A DNA stretch of 46,390 nt from Gammaproteobacteria bacterium (lineage in GTDB: Bacteria > Pseudomonadota > Gammaproteobacteria > Steroidobacterales > Steroidobacteraceae). This document shows positions 45,398 through 46,390 of the stretch, one piece after another. Numbering within the stretch: position 1 is the stretch's first letter; each line of letters starts with the position of its first letter. Below the pieces are notes generated by a model that did not search any database, was not told the origin of the DNA, and worked only from the letters and a program-made list of their open reading frames with translations. The position numbers and the translations under genes were made by a program. The stretch lies in the NCBI GenBank assembly GCA_003137095.1, contig PLET01000059.1:26314-72703 (forward strand). Direction: 5' to 3'.

Positions 45398-46390
45398 ATG
45401 ACCGCCCCCCGACGAATCCTCGTGACCAGCGCGTTGCCGTATGCGAACGGCCCCATCCACCTCGGCTACCTGCTCGAGGCGGTGCAAACCGACATTTGGG
45501 TGCGCTTTCAGAAGCTGCGCGGCCACGAGTGCTGGTACGTCTGTGCCGACGACACCCATGGCACGCCCATCATGCTCAAGGCCCAGTCGGAGGGCATCAC
45601 GGCGGAGCAGCTGATTGCGCAGGTCAACGTCGAGCACAAGCGCGACCTTGCGGACATGCTGATCGGAATCGACAACTTCGGGTCGACGCATTCGCCGGAG
45701 AACCGCGCTCTGTGCGAAAGCCTGTACCGGACGCTGCGGGCCGCGGATTACATCGAACGGCGCACGATCAGCCAGGCCTACGATGAGAAGGCCGGCATGT
45801 TTCTGCCGGATCGCTATGTCAGGGGAACCTGCCCGAATTGCGGTGCCGTCGATCAGTACGGCGATTCTTGCGAGGTGTGCGGTGCCACCTACACCCCGGC
45901 GGACCTCAAGAATCCCACATCGGTGATCACCGGCACGGCCCCGGTGGCGCGTGATTCCGAGCACTATTTTTTCCGCCTGAGCGGCTTCGAGGGCCGGCTC
46001 AAGTCCTGGGTCGGCAGCGGCACCGTGCAGGAGAGCGTCGCGCGCAAGCTGGGTGAGTGGTTCTCGCAGGGCCTGAGGGATTGGGACATTTCGCGCGACG
46101 CCCCGTATTTCGGCTTTGAAATTCCGGACGCCCCCGGGAAGTTCTTCTACGTCTGGTTCGATGCGCCGATCGGCTATCTGGCGAGCTTCACGCAACTGTG
46201 CGCGCGCACCGGCCTGAACTTCGACGATTTCTTCGCGCCCGACTCGAGCGCGGAGCTGCACCATTTCATCGGCAAGGACATTTTGTATTTTCACGCGCTC
46301 TTCTGGCCGGCTGTGCTGGAGGGCGCCGGGATGCGGCGTCCAACCTCGGTGCATGCCCATGGCTTCGTGACCATCAACGGCCAGAAGATG
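45398..46390 (+). CDS. metG: Methionine-tRNA ligase, N-terminal part (cut by window end)
   Basis: The first 331 residues of a class I synthetase, open at the window end. The HIGH-type motif HLGY lies in [20 protein letters not shown], and the zinc-binding pair CPNCG...CEVCG marks the E. coli-like group. [14 protein letters not shown] and [19 protein letters not shown] are conserved. The window stops inside the second signature: the last residues are NGQKM, the start of KMSKS. The ATG at 45398 follows the pilus ATPase gene by 15 bases, which leaves no room for a separate promoter. Confidence 0.97.
   Translation, partial: MTAPRRILVTSALPYANGPIHLGYLLEAVQTDIWVRFQKLRGHECWYVCADDTHGTPIMLKAQSEGITAEQLIAQVNVEHKRDLADMLIGIDNFGSTHSPENRALCESLYRTLRAADYIERRTISQAYDEKAGMFLPDRYVRGTCPNCGAVDQYGDSCEVCGATYTPADLKNPTSVITGTAPVARDSEHYFFRLSGFEGRLKSWVGSGTVQESVARKLGEWFSQGLRDWDISRDAPYFGFEIPDAPGKFFYVWFDAPIGYLASFTQLCARTGLNFDDFFAPDSSAELHHFIGKDILYFHALFWPAVLEGAGMRRPTSVHAHGFVTINGQKM

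Overview
The window looks like a gene-dense, GC-rich gammaproteobacterial chromosome segment. The supporting gene orders are lptG-lptF divergent from pepA-holC-valS; wrbA-DUF2069 convergent with hda; DUF2066 divergent from purM-purN; and dcd-mrp with metG close by. These orders, plus the style of the individual proteins, suggest the Xanthomonadales/Nevskiales/Steroidobacter side of the class. That placement is inferred from memory of gene order and was not tested by a search. Less than 2% of the window lies outside genes, the longest gap is 137 bases, and most neighbours overlap by 1-8 bases. No rRNA, tRNA, CRISPR array, insertion sequence or phage gene was recognised.

Layout. (1) 1-1793: the end of an RND efflux pump gene and its outer-membrane channel. 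(2) 1759-10079, minus strand: one tightly packed surface-glycan operon, read from asnB through two glycosyltransferases, an unknown protein, CDP-glucose 4,6-dehydratase, a broken glucose-1-phosphate cytidylyltransferase, a 3,5-epimerase-like protein and a sugar reductase/epimerase, to a small membrane protein. (3) 10146-16032: an unknown protein, then a gliding-type (GldA/F/G-like) ABC transporter with DUF4340 and RDD proteins. (4) 16018-18176, minus: lptF-lptG for LPS export. (5) 18261-27054: pepA, holC, a small unknown, valS, then a MoxR / DUF58 / transglutaminase trio in which the DUF58 gene is broken. (6) 27026-30528, minus: prfC, rimI, a type-4 uracil-DNA glycosylase and pssA. (7) 30572-39014: proS, a lytic transglycosylase, a lipoprotein, wrbA, DUF2069, hda, a CDP-alcohol phosphatidyltransferase, DUF2066, purM, purN and DUF3108. 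(8) 39062-40716, minus: dcd and mrp. (9) 40798 to the end: a HEAT-repeat/protein-kinase fusion, two PilT-family ATPases and the start of metG.

The most unusual piece is region 9. A soluble protein made of about 450 residues of HEAT repeats joined to a kinase domain with all its catalytic motifs lies directly ahead of two pilus-retraction ATPase genes. The set sits between mrp and metG, which are often neighbours in this class. I suggest, as inference, a phosphorylation-controlled switch for type IV pilus retraction.

Two genes, the cytidylyltransferase at 3747-4248 and DUF58 at 24144-25084, show the same kind of damage: an internal stretch is missing and the reading frame changes at the join. 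Either these are real deletions or the assembly dropped sequence at GC-rich palindromes.
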